DNA of 64,000 nt from Ochotona curzoniae. Lineage: Eukaryota > Chordata > Mammalia > Lagomorpha > Ochotonidae. A model generated the notes under the pieces. That model worked only from the letters and a program-made list of their open reading frames with translations. It made no database searches and was not told where the DNA came from. The DNA lies in assembly GCF_017591425.1 (NCBI RefSeq), contig NW_024465777.1:5394001-5458000 (forward strand), in the 5' to 3' direction. The position numbers and the translations under genes are program-made. Of the stretch, positions 9,850 to 20,905 are shown one piece after another (positions within the stretch are counted from its first letter, which is position 1; each line of letters opens with the position of its first letter).

Positions 9850-10440
9850 CCTTCCCCGCCCCTCCCAGCCCCCACCTGTCTGGGCCACCTACCTGGTGCC
9901 AAAGGAACCTGTTTCTGGTTGGCCTGGGCAAGCTAGCAAGGGCTCCCGCAGCCAGGTATGCCGGCGTGGTTGAGAAGCTGGGTGCTGCCCGCCTCTGCCC
10001 GCCGCCCCCTCTGGGCAAAGGAGGGAGGAAGCTGCCTTGGACTTCTCTTATTGCTGCCGCGGGTAGGTGGCAGTGGTGGCGGCGGGGAGCATTCACTGTC
10101 ACGCCCCAGCTCCGCGACCTGGCTGCCCACAGCGGGGAGGGGCCCCCAGATCCCGGCGCGCCTGCCATCACTTCCCGCCTCCGTAGCCCACTCCCTGCGT
10201 GGGGATCCTTCCCCAGACCCCGATTGCCCACGAAGTGCCTTTTCTGAAGACCCCCTGCGGAGTGGCAGGTTGCCCCCAAGCACTTCGGGAATCCTTGTTG
10301 GAGTTAGGGGCGGGGGTGGGGATGTGGGAAGCCCCAGCAGCTGGTGTTGGGAATCCAAGGCGCAGGTGTGCAGAGCCGGAGGACCTCAGAGCGCTGTCAC
10401 CAAAAGCGGCTCTGGATGCAGTCGCGGTGCTTGTGTAGGA
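9850..10440 (-). promoter_or_regulatory. GC-rich region, candidate FGR non-coding first exon
   Basis: High G+C with CpG clusters (10040-10260). On the minus strand CACCAG/GTAGGT gives a good splice donor at 9893, and a CAGAGGGGGCGG segment lies near 10010. A promoter plus first non-coding FGR exon here would agree with the acceptor just before the coding start, but transcript evidence is needed. Confidence 0.3.
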
Positions 10441-10601
10441 GGAATTAGGGACCTTCGCGGTGGGCCAGGCGAGGGCCTGTTTTATAAGTTTTAGAAATTT
10501 TAAAATCTATTACAGCCCCAGCCTTCTCCTCTACTGGTGATATGTGACCCCTCAGCCCGGAGTCCACCCCTCCTTTACCTCTCTTACTTCTTTTAACAGA
10601 G

Positions 10602-10920
10602 TGGGTGGATGTAGTGCAGGTGAAGCTGCCCAGCCTTAGATACCAAGCACCAGGGGGTCCTCCTGCGGTGCTGCGCCTAACCACTTGCCATGGCATGCCA
10701 GCATCCCAGCTAATCTCATGCACCTGAGACAGCAGTGGAGGATGACCCAAGTCCTTGGGTCCCTGAGCCCACCGGAGACATGAATGGTGTTCCTGGCTCC
10801 TGGCTTCAACCTCAGCCAGCAGCTGTCAATGGGGGCTACCTGGGGTGTGAGCCAGCAGAATGATCTCGCTCTGTCTCTGCCATTATGCCTTTCCAATAGA
10901 TTAATTAAACTTTTAAGACA
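10602..10920 (+). repeat. C-type SINE, older copy
   Basis: Body phrases GAGGATGACCCAAGTCCTTG, TTCCTGGCTCCTGGCTTCA and a CCAATAGATTAATTAAAC tail. Confidence 0.75.
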
Positions 10921-11930
10921 ACAACAAAACCAAGCACCAGAAAAATCTGCCCTGCCTGGGTGAAAGAGACGTGGGGGCAGCGAAGAGAAGGCTGATGGAA
11001 AAGCGTGTATCTGACTGTGGTGAGGCAGCATGGAGGAACTATAAACAGTTTCTAAGGCAGTGAGAATGAGAGCGAGAGAGACTGAGATTGAGAATACAGG
11101 CAACAATACAGTGAGTTGATGGGACCTGTGATGCAGGCAGGTGTGTATGTGTGTGTGTGTGACTGGGAGGGAGGGACGTGTTGAGTTGTGTGTGTGCACG
11201 CACCCAGGTGTGTTCCAGTGTGACTGTCAGGTAGTAGAGAGTGGCGAGATACAGATAGGAATGCTTTTCTCCTAGGAAGATGGGAGCAGGAAGCTCCAGA
11301 GGAGATGCGGGAACTTGGATGGCCTCCCAGGGCTGGCAAGCTCTCTGACTGGCCATTGGTCCCCATGCTCAGAAACAAACAGCATTACTCCCAAGGGGCC
11401 AGCCTTGGGGGGCAAAGGAGCCAGGGATGAAGGGACTGTCCTGCCTGACTCAGGAAGTCTGGGCAGGGTACCTTCCCTGACACACACACACACACACACA
11501 CACACGCCCCACCCCAGTTCAGTGGAGTTCCCAGGAACTTCCACTTGCGCTGCTGGCTCCTGGCTCCTGGGGGACGTGGAATGGCAAGGGTCAGGACCAA
11601 GACCAGCTCTTGCAGCCATCTCAGCTGCCTGTCAAGGACCTGGCACACAGCAACAGGGGCTCTGGGCAGAAGAATGCTTGACTCCATCAAAGAAACAAAA
11701 ATATGAGCAGGTGAACAAATCAAATAAATGCGGAACTAAAAGTAAGGCAGAATGAATGAAGACATTCAAGACTCAGGCACTGGATGAACAAATGAACAGA
11801 AAAAAAACCAATCGTTTCTGCATTGTAAAATACCAGAGGGGCTATACTGGTCCTTACTTAAACTCTTCCAGTGGCTTACCTTTCATTTTGAAACAAATTA
11901 ACACAAGTAAAATACAACAACAACAACAAT
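10921..11930. other. Intergenic, no gene seen
   Basis: Unique-looking DNA with short TG (11141-11162) and CA tracts. No conserved frame. Confidence 0.6.
11480..11505 (+). repeat. (CA)n microsatellite
   Basis: Thirteen CA units. Confidence 0.95.
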
Positions 11931-11932
11931 AA

Positions 11933-12260
11933 TATGGGCCTGGTGCCGTGGCCTAGTGCCTAAAGACCTCGCCTTGAACACGCCGGGAACCCATAGGGGC
12001 ACCGGTTCTAATCCTGGTAGCTCCACTTCCCAATATACTCCCTGCTTGTGGCCTGGAAAAGCAGTTGAGGATGGCCCAAAGCCTTGGGACCCTGCACTGA
12101 CATGGGAGACCTGAAGGACGTTCCAGGCTGCTGGCTTCAGATCGGCATGACACCATCGTTGTGGTCACTTGGGGAGTGAATCATCGGATGGAAGATCTTC
12201 CTCTCTGTCTCTCCTCTCTGTATATCTGACTTTGTAATAAAAGTAAATAAATAAATAATA
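11933..12260 (+). repeat. C-type SINE, young full-length copy
   Basis: Intact head (GGGCCTGGTGCCGTGGCCTA), B box CGGTTCTAATCC, TGTATATCTGACTTTG and AATAAAAGTAAATAAATAAA tail. Confidence 0.92.
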
Positions 12261-12414
12261 GAATCCAAAAGCTTGCAAGGTCTCCCAGGTCGCCTGGGGG
12301 CCTGCTCTGCCACCTCGCCAGTTCCACACTATGTAAGTCTCTTCAGTTCCTGAGATGTATAGAATTTTGCTTCCGGGCCTTCTTGCAATCTGTTCTCTTT
12401 TCCCAGGACACTTT

Positions 12415-12605
12415 TCCCTGACACACAGAGAGACAGAATCAAGGACAGGGTCAGGGACAAGGACACACAAAGACCTCCCACTGGCTGGTTCACCTTCCAA
12501 ATGTTCGCAACAGCTGGACTGAACCAGGAGGCAGGAACTCAATGTGTTGGGACCCAAGGACTTGAGCCATCACCTGCTGCCTCTCAGGGTGCATGTTAAC
12601 AGGAA
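12415..12605 (-). repeat. C-type SINE fragment
   Basis: Antisense: ACACAGAGAGACAGA, CCCACTGGCTGGTTCACC, GCATGTTAACAGGAAG; head missing. Confidence 0.6.
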
Positions 12606-12619
12606 GTCTGGGGGTAGGG

Positions 12620-12945
12620 GGTGGGGCTGGGGTGATGGCTCAATAGGCTAATCCCGGCTTCTAACGCCAGGATCCCATGTGGGAGCTGGTTTGCATCCTT
12701 ACGGCTCCACTTCTGATCCAGGTCCCTACTTGTAGCCTGGGAATGCAGCAGAGAGAGCTTAGCCCAAAGCTTTGGGATCCTGCATCTGCATGGGAGGCCC
12801 TGAAGAATCTCTTGACTCCTGGTTTTATATTGGCTAAACTTCATGCACATCCAAAGACACTCTGTCTCACCTTCTCTCCATAAATCTGATCTGTCTTTCC
12901 AATGAAAATGAATAATTCTTTAAGGAAAAAATAAATAAATAAAAA
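12620..12945 (+). repeat. C-type SINE
   Basis: GGGGCTGGGGTGATGGCTCA head, GGATCCCATGTGGGAGCTGG, CCAATGAAAATGAATAATTC tail. Confidence 0.85.
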
Positions 12946-12951
12946 GGGATT

Positions 12952-13298
12952 GGGAGAGCTGGCCCTGCAGCTCAACCGGCTAATCCTCTATCTGCAAGTA
13001 CTGACATTCTACAGGGTTACTGGTTTGTGTCCTGGATACTCCACTTCTAATCTAGCTCCCTGACAATGGCCTGGGAGGGCAACAGAGGATGACCCAGGGC
13101 CTTGGGCACTTCCACCTATGTGGGAGACCTGAAAGAAGTTCCTAGCTCTTGGCTTTGGACCAGTCCAACTCTGGCCATTCTGGTCCAGCAGATGGAAGCT
13201 CTCTCTAAGTCTACGTTTCTATTTCTCTGTAAAAATCTGCCTTTCAAATAAGAAATAAATGCACAAGTCTTAAAAAAAAAAAAGAAAAAGAAAGAAAT
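12952..13298 (+). repeat. C-type SINE
   Basis: Follows the previous copy directly in the same orientation. CTCAACCGGCTAATCCTC head; CTTTCAAATAAGAAATAAAT tail with an A-run. Confidence 0.85.
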
Positions 13299-13299
13299 T

Positions 13300-13410
13300 A
13301 GGAAAGCTGGGATCAGAAACAAAGCTGGACACCTGAACCCAGGCACTCCACATGGGATGTGGGTGTCCCCAGCTCTGCCTTAACTGCTGTGCCACCTGCC
13401 ACCCCTGTTC
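13300..13410 (-). repeat. C-type SINE fragment (head part)
   Basis: AACCCAGGCACTCCACATGG then TTAACTGCTGTGCCACCTGC: the antisense tRNA-like head only. Confidence 0.5.
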
Positions 13411-13630
13411 CTGTCCCTTTGCATCCCCCACCTGGAGTGTCACCTTCTCAGAGGTGACCTACTCATGTGAACATCCCACCAGAGGGAGGGCTCCTCAAGT
13501 CCCTTGGGATCTGGAATAGCTTCATTCTCTGCTCACTGTTTAGCACCTTGACCAGATCCAGGCTCTCAGTTCCAGGGACCACCTGGTACTACTCAGGACA
13601 GAGACAGGTGATTCCAGGCTCTTATTCATC
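13405..13630 (+). repeat. L2 LINE fragment
   Basis: CCTGTCCCTTTGCATCCCC, CACCTTCTCAGAGGTGACCT, GGGAGGGCTCCTCAAGTCC, TTTAGCACCTTGACCAGATC follow the L2 3'-UTR order, including its AGGGCAGGGAC-like block. Confidence 0.5.
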
Positions 13631-13649
13631 CATACAGATTAGTCGTGGT

Positions 13650-13975
13650 TAGGGGACCCGCCTTGTGGTGCCACAGGTTTAGCCCTCACGTATGAAGCTG
13701 GCATCCAATACTCCGGTTTGGTTCCTATTTGCTTCATTTCAATCCAGTTCTCTGCAAATGCACCTGGGAAAGCAGCTGAGGATAAGCCAAATGCTCATAC
13801 CCCACTACCCAGGTAGAAGATCCAGATGGCGTCCCAGGGTCTTGCCTGCCTATTGTGGCTATTTGAGGTGTGAATCAGATGGAAGATCTCTCTCTCCCTC
13901 TTCCTCTCCCTCTCTATGTAACTTGGACTTTCCATTAAATAAAAAAGAAAAAAGAAGGAATGGAAGGATAAGAGG
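13650..13975 (+). repeat. C-type SINE with expanded tail
   Basis: CCGCCTTGTGGTGCCACAGG head, CACCTGGGAAAGCAGCTGAG, and an A-rich tail that runs into the GGAA array. Confidence 0.8.
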
Positions 13976-13976
13976 G

Positions 13977-14070
13977 AAAGAAGGAAAGAAGGAAGGAAGG
14001 AAGGAAGGAAGGAAGGAAGGAAGGAAGGAAGGAAGGAAGGAAGGAAGGAAGGAAGGAAGGAAGGAAGGAA
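13977..14070 (+). repeat. (GGAA)n microsatellite, about 22 units
   Basis: Nearly perfect GGAA tetramers grown from the poly(A) tail of the preceding SINE. Each unit is an ETS core motif. Confidence 0.97.
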
Positions 14071-14104
14071 ACCCAGGTGGTTAGTCAGAGTCTGGAGCTG
14101 GTCT

Positions 14105-14285
14105 CTGTTTGTAATCTATCTCTGCCTCTGCATGATCTTGGATAAGTCATTACTGCTTTCTATGTCCATAAAATGGGGATAATGCCAGGCCCCACTTCAC
14201 AGGAATCTTGGAGAAATCAGTGAGTTTGCATGTGAGTGCTGGGCCAATGGTAATGTCATGTAAATGACAGTTCATTCATTCATTC
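14105..14285 (+). repeat. MIR-type fragment
   Basis: CTTGGATAAGTCATTACTGC, CCATAAAATGGGGATAATGC and GGAATCTTGGAGAAATCAGT in MIR order, followed by a TTCATTCATTCATTCA run. Confidence 0.65.
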
Positions 14286-14497
14286 AATCAGACTTCAAAG
14301 CTTTGCACCACTATTCTGCCCCAGGCCAGGTGCCTGAATCTGAGGGAGGAATCACACAAGCCCAGTCTTGCCTCGTGTGTGACACAGAACATTGGCAGGC
14401 AGAAGACAAAGAGGTCACAAGAGGGGGGTGTAGAACCCTACTCTCTGACCCCAGCCTCCTATCCTTCCTGACCCTGCTCATACACTCCTCCATTAAA

Positions 14498-14820
14498 TTT
14501 GAAAAGGTGTGCTTACTTATTTGAAAGACAGAGGTACAGAGAGAAGGAATGATGGGAAGACAGAGAGTCTCCCATCCACTGGTTTACTATTCCAAATAGC
14601 CGTAACAGCAGGACCGGTCCAGGCCAAAGCCAAGAGCCTGAAACTCCATCTGGGTCTCCCACATGGGTGCAGGGTCCTCCCAGGGCTTTGGGCTCTCCTC
14701 TGCTTTCCCAGGCCACAAGCAGAGAACTGGATCCGAAGTGGAGCAGCCAGGATTCAAACTTACATTTCATTCTGGATGTCAGCAACAAAGATCACGTCAG
14801 AGCGCTGATCCCTAAAGCAA
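14498..14820 (-). repeat. C-type SINE
   Basis: TTTGAAAGACAGAGGTACAG, TCCCACATGGGTGCAGGGTC, CCACAAGCAGAGAACTGGAT. Confidence 0.85.
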
Positions 14821-14852
14821 TTCTGAACCCTAATGTCAAAACCAAAGCCCTG

Positions 14853-15200
14853 GCCCTGTACGATTCCACAGTTGGTTGATCCTCCCCTTGTGGGCACCAC
14901 AGTCCCATGTAGGCACCAGTTTGAGTCCCTGCTGCTCCACTTCCCATCCAGCTCTCTTCTTGTGGCCTGGGAGGGCCACCAGAGGATGGCCCAAGTCCTT
15001 GGGACCCTGCACCCATGTGGGGGACCTGGAGGAGGCTCCTGGCTTCTGGCTTCTGACTGGCTCAGCTCTGGATGTTGTGGCCATTTTGGGAGTGTACTAG
15101 CAGATGAGTGATTTTTTTTCTCTTTCTCTCCTTCTCTCTGCAGATCTGCCTTTCCAATAAAAATAAATAAGCCTTTTAAAAACAAACAAATAACAACAAA
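14853..15200 (+). repeat. C-type SINE
   Basis: CCCATGTAGGCACCAGTTTG, CCCATCCAGCTCTCTTC, TTCCAATAAAAATAAATAAG tail. Head-to-head with the previous copy, 30 bp apart. Confidence 0.88.
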
Positions 15201-15750
15201 ACCCAAAGCTGTAAGGCCAGTGAGTGCACTGTAGTTGCTAATCGGTTTCCATCTCAACAGCCCTCTCCCTCCTGCCCTTCTGCTCCCAGCCAACCTGCTT
15301 CCTATAGTTATTCTGCCACCCCTGCCCTGCCTCCTCCTCCCTGCAGGGCACTCAGCTGCAGGAATCCTACCTGGCACTTTCTCTGAGGGGGGAAGGAAAA
15401 TGCCACCTGCTACATAGGATGCCCAGCCTCGGAAAGACTCTACTTGGCCCTGCCCCTCCCTGGGAACCAATTCTGGCCCTGCCTAGATGACCGACCCTGT
15501 CCTTTCTTTCAACCCTCCTTTATCCTTCTGCTTCCCTCCACAACCAAGTCCGGGTGCTTTCCAAGGCCCTCAGGCGCTCTATCACCCCTCTCCCGCACCA
15601 TCCACTTCTCCCTATCCACAGAGTTGCTACAACATGCAAACAGGTTCTCGAAAAAGAAAACACACACACCATCTCATAGAGAATAAAACCTTTATCCTGC
15701 CTTTTTGATAAGAACTGCGATTGATGAAGGAAAGTTGTCACATCAGCGAG
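15201..15750. other. Intergenic, no gene seen
   Basis: C/T-rich unique DNA, AT-poor, with no recognisable repeat or conserved frame. Confidence 0.55.
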
Positions 15751-15754
15751 ATGT

Positions 15755-16065
15755 GAGCTCAGGCAGGTGCACAGCAGGTTAATTGGCTGCCTGAAATGTT
15801 AGTGTCTCATGCTAGTGTGCCAGCTCAAGTCCCAGCTGCTGTGCTTCTGAGCCAGCTCTCTGCTAATACACCTGGGAAGACAGCAGAAGATGTCCAAGGG
15901 CTTGGGCCCTTGTGCTTGGGCTCCTACTGATGTGGAAGACCCAGGTGGAATTCCAGGCTTCTGTTTTCAGCCTGACCAGGCTGTTGTGGACATGTACGGC
16001 ATGACTGAAAGATCTGTTTCTCCCTCTCCATGTTGCCCTGTCTTGCAAATAAAGGAAATTTAAAG
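15755..16065 (+). repeat. C-type SINE, older copy
   Basis: GCACAGCAGGTTAATTGGC head, AATACACCTGGGAAGACAGC, CTTGCAAATAAAGGAAATTT tail. Confidence 0.8.
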
Positions 16066-16434
16066 AATCATCAATGGGGGCTGATACAGTGTGGCGCAGT
16101 GTTAAGCTTCTGCTTGTGATGCTGATATCGCCCTCCAGGGGGCCCCTGATTCCACGTGCTTTTTCCCAGGAAGCAAGTCTGTCCTGGCTAGGACAGCTAG
16201 TGCCTGACTGGCTGTGTGACCTTGAGCGTGTCAGCCTGTCTCTGGGCCTCTGGCTCCTGGTCTGGGTGGGACAGGATGCCTGTGAAGTCCAGTGGGCCTT
16301 CAGGTGTCTTCCTTGGGGGTCTGCAGCACTGGAGATTCCCCGCTAGGACCCCCAGGAACCGACCGGCTCATCACCAGCCTGTGAGGAGCCAGGCTGGTAC
16401 TCTCCCCCTTCCTCAGAGGGAGGGGCAGTGTGGC

Positions 16435-16555
16435 TCTCATTCAAGTCTCAGCTCTGTTGTCTTAAGCAAGTGACCCAACCACTCTGGGCTAAAGTGTCCC
16501 CATCGATGTGGCAAGATGAGCTCTGCTTGTCTCCCGGGACAGACAGAAAAGGAAA
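16435..16555 (+). repeat. MIR-type fragment
   Basis: Contains CAAGTCTCAGCTCTGTTGTC, then AAGCAAGTGACCCAACCACT and AAGTGTCCCCATCGATGTGG, the MIR core in order. Confidence 0.5.
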
Positions 16556-16566
16556 TGATGGCTTCG

Positions 16567-16860
16567 GGGCCGGTGCTGTGGTGTAGCAGGTAAATCCTGC
16601 AATGCCTACATCACATATGGGCACTGGCTCAAATCCTGGCTGCTCCGTTTCCGATCCAGTTCCCTGCTAAAGTGCCTGGGAAAGCAGCGAAGGATGGTCC
16701 AAGTCCTACCGCTCCTGTATTCATGTGGGAGACCTGGAGAAGGCTCCTGGCTTCATTATGACCAACTAGGGGGTAAACCAGTAAATGGAAGATGTCTCTG
16801 TCTCTCCCTATCTTGTTGTAAATCTGGCTTTCAAATAAGCAATTATTAAAAGGAAAGGAA
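16567..16860 (+). repeat. C-type SINE
   Basis: GGGGCCGGTGCTGTGGTGTA head close to the general lagomorph consensus; CTTTCAAATAAGCAATTATT tail. Confidence 0.88.
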
Positions 16861-16919
16861 ATACCTCGCACATGGCAAGTGAACAGCGGGTTGCCAAGAA
16901 CATAACAAACAGGCAGTTC

Positions 16920-17175
16920 ACATTGTAGCATGGCAAGTTAAGTCACCAGCTGCTACACCAAATGTCATGCAGCACCAGTTTGTGCCCTAGCTCTTCTGTC
17001 TCAGACCCAGCTCCCTGCTAATGTACCTGAGAAAGCAACAGAAGATGGCTCAAAGACTTGGACCCCTGCACCCATGTGAGACAGCCGGGTGAAGCTCCTG
17101 GCTTCACCTTGGCCCAGCCCCAACCATGGTGGCCATTTGGAGAGTGAACCAGCAGATGGAAGATTTCTCTCACAC
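16920..17175 (+). repeat. C-type SINE, tail lost
   Basis: CAGCTCCCTGCTAATGTACC, GTGAACCAGCAGATGGAAGA; the 3' end stops before the A-tail. Confidence 0.75.
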
Positions 17176-17219
17176 TAGTGCCTTCAAAATTGTCAACTGA
17201 TTGATGAAGGAGAAATAAC

Positions 17220-17485
17220 AAAACCCAGGGCCGCCATTCTGGCACGATATCGCACTTCCAAAGCAGCTTCCTGCTGATGCTCCTGGGAACGCAGAGGGAG
17301 AAGGTCCAAGTCCTTGGGCCTCGGCCACCCTGTGGGAGACCTGGATGCAGTTCTAGGCTCCTGGCTTTGGCTTGGCCCAGGCCCAGCCCGTGCAGCCAGT
17401 TAGGGAAATCAACTCGTGATCTTTCTCTCCCATTTTCTCTGTGACTATAACTTTCAAATAAATAAATTTTTTAAAAAATAATACA
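17220..17485 (+). repeat. C-type SINE, internally deleted
   Basis: CAGCTTCCTGCTGATGCTCC, TGGGAGACCTGGATGCAGTT, CTTTCAAATAAATAAATTTT; part of the head is missing. Confidence 0.8.
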
Positions 17486-17545
17486 TGCCTTAGGATTATG
17501 TGTCATAGTAACTGTTCAGTAAATATTTGTTGAATGATTCATTGC
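17486..17545 (+). repeat. L2 3' terminus
   Basis: CAGTAAATATTTGTTGAATG is the characteristic L2 3' end. Confidence 0.65.
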
Positions 17546-17550
17546 TTATG

Positions 17551-17552
17551 TA

Positions 17553-17598
<46 letters not shown>

Positions 17599-17599
17599 C
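17551..17599 (+). repeat. (TA)n plus poly(T)
   Basis: TATA-type dinucleotide run merging into 17 T, the reversed tail of the following antisense SINE. Confidence 0.93.
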
Positions 17600-17855
17600 A
17601 GATCTTTTGGTTCATTCCCCAAATGCCTGCAACTGCCAGGGCTGGGCCAGTATGAGGCTGGGAGCCAGGAGTTTCATCTGGGTTTCCCACAGTGGAGGCA
17701 GGAGCCTGGAGGATGGCAGCTGCTGCCCAGGCACATTAACAGGGAGCCAGAGTAGATGTAGATGCCGCATTAACAGGAATAGAGTAGATGGGACTTAAAC
17801 TAGAACTCTGACCTAGGAAACAGGCATCCTTAGCAGCACATACCTCACCGTGCTG
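17600..17855 (-). repeat. C-type SINE
   Basis: CAGATCTTTTGGTTCATTCC, GAGCCAGAGTAGATG; carries a short internal repeat of AACAGG and AGAGTAGATG near 17740-17790. Confidence 0.75.
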
Positions 17856-18745
17856 CTGCACGCCCTCCCTAGAAGCATCCTTTTCTAACCACTGTCTCAC
17901 TGGAGGCGTGAGGGAGCAGGTCAAAGGTCATGACCTCTGTGCCACAGGGGAAGCTGTGATGGCTCAAAGAGGGAAAGATGCGCCCCTGGATAGCACAGCA
18001 CAACTGGTTTTGGAGTCTACTTCCTTCTAGACACCAAATCTATAACTGATACCTTGTTAACAAGGATTCAGCAGGCTCTGCCTGTACCCGCCCTTATGGA
18101 AGGGGGTGAGCATGGGCAGCACCAGGCCATGTACAAACCGCAGCCTGCCCCAGGCACCACAGGCCCAGCCACGTCACTGTGCTTGGCCTTGGCCTGCCTG
18201 TCTTTTCATTGAGAGGGCCATGGAGCCACAGGACAGTGGCAGAGAGCGGTGGCTGAAGCCAGGGACTGCCCTGGCCCAGGATGCTCAGGCAAGTCAACCT
18301 GGTAGGTGGCCAGAGCCCTGAGTGTTCTCAACCTTTGGTGACTGTTCCCATGTTTCTGGTCAGTGAGGTCTTCTCCTGGGGCTGGCAGGAGATTGCTGGA
18401 GGCGATGGTTATCTCTGCTTGGCTGGAGCGAAGCCCATGGGGTCAACCCACAGCAGCCCTTCAAGGGCATGCCAGTTGCACTGTGCCCAGTCTAGGAGCA
18501 AGGGAGCCCTGGGAGGGCAGGAGAGGTGGCAGGAGAGGCAGCAAGAGCCAGATTAAAAATTTTCATGGGAGCCACTCAGGGAAGGCAGCATAGCCACTCT
18601 CCCTTAGGACAGGCCCGTCACAGAGGCTCAGAGCATCCACGTGGAGCTGGAGTACTCCAGATGCACCTAGAAGGGTCTGGGGGTATTAAAGTGGGGTGTG
18701 CGGTAGACAGGGTGCTGGCATGTATTAGGGACTAGAATATAACAA
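17856..18745. other. Intergenic, no gene seen
   Basis: Unique-looking DNA with moderate GC. No RNA gene or conserved frame recognised. Confidence 0.55.
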
Positions 18746-18746
18746 T

Positions 18747-19050
18747 GGGGTGCAAGAGGCTGGCACTGTGGTCCAGTGGTTTAAGCCACTGCCTGCATGC
18801 TAAAGCATCCCATAACTGCTCCACTGCTGATCCAGCTCCCTCCCAATTTCTCTGGGAAATCAGCAGATGACCCAAGTGCTTGGAGAGTCGGATGGGAGAC
18901 CCAGATGGAGTTCCAGGCTCCTGACTTCTGCGTGGCCCAGCCCCAGCCATCGTGCCATTTGGAGAGTGAACCAACCAATGGAAGATCTCTCTCTCTCTTT
19001 CTCCCCCTGAGACCTTCTACCTTTCAAATAATCAACCTCTAAAAAGAAGA
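18747..19050 (+). repeat. C-type SINE
   Basis: GAGGCTGGCACTGTGGTCCA head, GAGAGTGAACCAACCAATGG, CTTTCAAATAATCAACCTCT tail. Confidence 0.87.
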
Positions 19051-20004
19051 AAATGGGGTGCTACATATGACACAGGAGGCTGGCATGTGTTAGGGGGACC
19101 AGAGGATCAAAGTGGAATGAAAGTCTTAAGGCAGAGGGGTAAGGAGAGGGGACATCCCTGTGGATTGCAAGACTACAGGACTTGGGGGTAAATTGGCCAG
19201 GGATCCCGGAAGTTCACAGAAGGTGAGGGCTGTATGCAGGCCCGTCTGCCCTCCCAGCAGCCTCCCGCCAAGAGCAGGACTCCCCACAGAAAGAGAGGGT
19301 GTTATGTGTCTCAGAGCTCCCATGCAGCCAGGGTCCCCTTGGCAGCCTCCCTATAGCCGCTGGGATTTGAGGTCCCTGGTTCCTCCGTGGGAACAGCACT
19401 GGGCCCTCCTTCAGCCTGCCCTGCCTCAGTGGCCCCATGGGGTCTCAGAGCAGGTGTTGTGGCGTGATGAACGGAAGAGGTGTGGGCTCACCCTGGTGGG
19501 GTGCCAGGCTTGCCCAGTGCACCCCGGCACCCTGTGGCCACACGCTCGTCACATGCTCGTGCACTGTGCAGCGAGCTACCTCGGTGTTGTGGTTCTCTGT
19601 GGTTCTCACTAGCTCAGCTGCAGAGCCAGAGTCTCCCCTTCCCCGTCTGGTTGGGCTGTTCCTTCCTCTGACTGGGGCCCACCTGCTTCCCCTCCCTTGG
19701 GTGTCTGGAGACCCTGAGAGCGGAACAGGGGGAAGCAGTCCCCAGGCCTGCTAATCAGGGGATCAGTGATCCAGCCTGGCTTGGCCTAAGGCCCAGGTCT
19801 GGAGTGCTGACCCAGAAAATGCTGCTTCCAGAGCTTGCTGACCGAATTGTAAGAAACCACTGGCTGAAGCCCTCCCACATCTCAGGCTGCCTGAGTCTTC
19901 ATAATTACCATGCCTGTTAAGCTGCTGCTGTTTCCCCATATGAGAAACAAGGAAGGGGAGACTTAGAGGAGATAGAGCTGGTGCCCAGGGTAGAGTCAGC
20001 ACTT
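19051..20004. other. Intergenic, no gene seen
   Basis: GC-moderate unique DNA. The 150-residue frame through it lacks any family signature. Confidence 0.55.
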
Positions 20005-20290
20005 GTTAATCTTGGTTGATTTGAAAGGCGGAGTCAGAGACGGAGAGACAGACAAGGAGCGCTGCTGTCTGCTTGATTCACACCCCAAACACCCAGAGCA
20101 GCTGTGGCTAGGCCAGGCCCAAGCTGGAAGCCAAGAGTCCCGTCCAGGGTGCCGGGGACCTGATGCTTCTGCTGTCACCTGCTGCCTCCCAGGGCACACA
20201 TTGACAGGAAGCCAGGGTTGGAAAGCAGCCACTCTAATGTGGGGTGAGGGCATAGTAAGCCGAATCCTAACCCCAGTGCCCAATACCTGC
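20005..20290 (-). repeat. C-type SINE, older copy
   Basis: TTGATTTGAAAGGCGGAGTC, CACCTGCTGCCTCCCAGGG. Confidence 0.75.
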
Positions 20291-20304
20291 CCCAGGCAGC
20301 ACTT

Positions 20305-20597
20305 TGTTTTTAAGACTTGGTTACTTTTATTGGAAAGATGGATTTATAGAAAGAGAGACAGAGAAAGATCTTTTACCTGCTGGTTCATTCCCCAGCTGGG
20401 AACAAGGGCCAGAGCTGGGCTGATCTGAAGCCAGGAGCCAGGAACCAGGGGTTCCTTCTTGGTCTCCCCATGTAGGTGAAGGGACCCAAGGATCTGGGCC
20501 ATCCTCTGTTTCTTTCTCAGGCCGCAAATGGAGAGCTGGATTAGAAACGAAGCAGCTGAGACTCCAATTGGCGCCCCATGGGACAACAGGCATGGTA
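20305..20597 (-). repeat. C-type SINE
   Basis: CTTTTATTGGAAAGATGGAT, AGATCTTTTACCTGCTGGTT, AGAGCTGGATTAGAAACGAA. Confidence 0.87.
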
Positions 20598-20905
20598 CCT
20601 ATTTTTAAGGTTTTTAATTTATTTGAAAGCCAGAATTTCAGAGAGAGAGACAGAGAGGGAGAGAGAGAGAGAGACAGTAGACAGAGAGAGAGATCTTCCA
20701 TACAGTGGTCCACTCCCTGAAAGGCAATGGCTGGAGCTGAACCTGTTGACCCCTCTGAGTCTCCCGCATGGTTGCAGGGGCCCAAGCCCTCTGGTCGCCA
20801 TCTGTTGCTTTCCCAGGAGCATTATCAAGGAGCCAGATCAGAAGTGGAGCAGAAGGCTGGTACCACAGGCGGCAGCTTAACCTGCCTGGCACAGTGCTGA
20901 CCCTA
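20598..20905 (-). repeat. C-type SINE with GA-rich segment
   Basis: AATTTATTTGAAAGCCAGAA, expanded GAGAGA tract (20640-20700), GAGCCAGATCAGAAGTGGAG. Third of three consecutive antisense copies. Confidence 0.87.

Noticed and set aside
14760..15470. 236-residue minus-strand frame
   Set aside because: Translates a SINE in the antisense direction plus C/T-rich flank.
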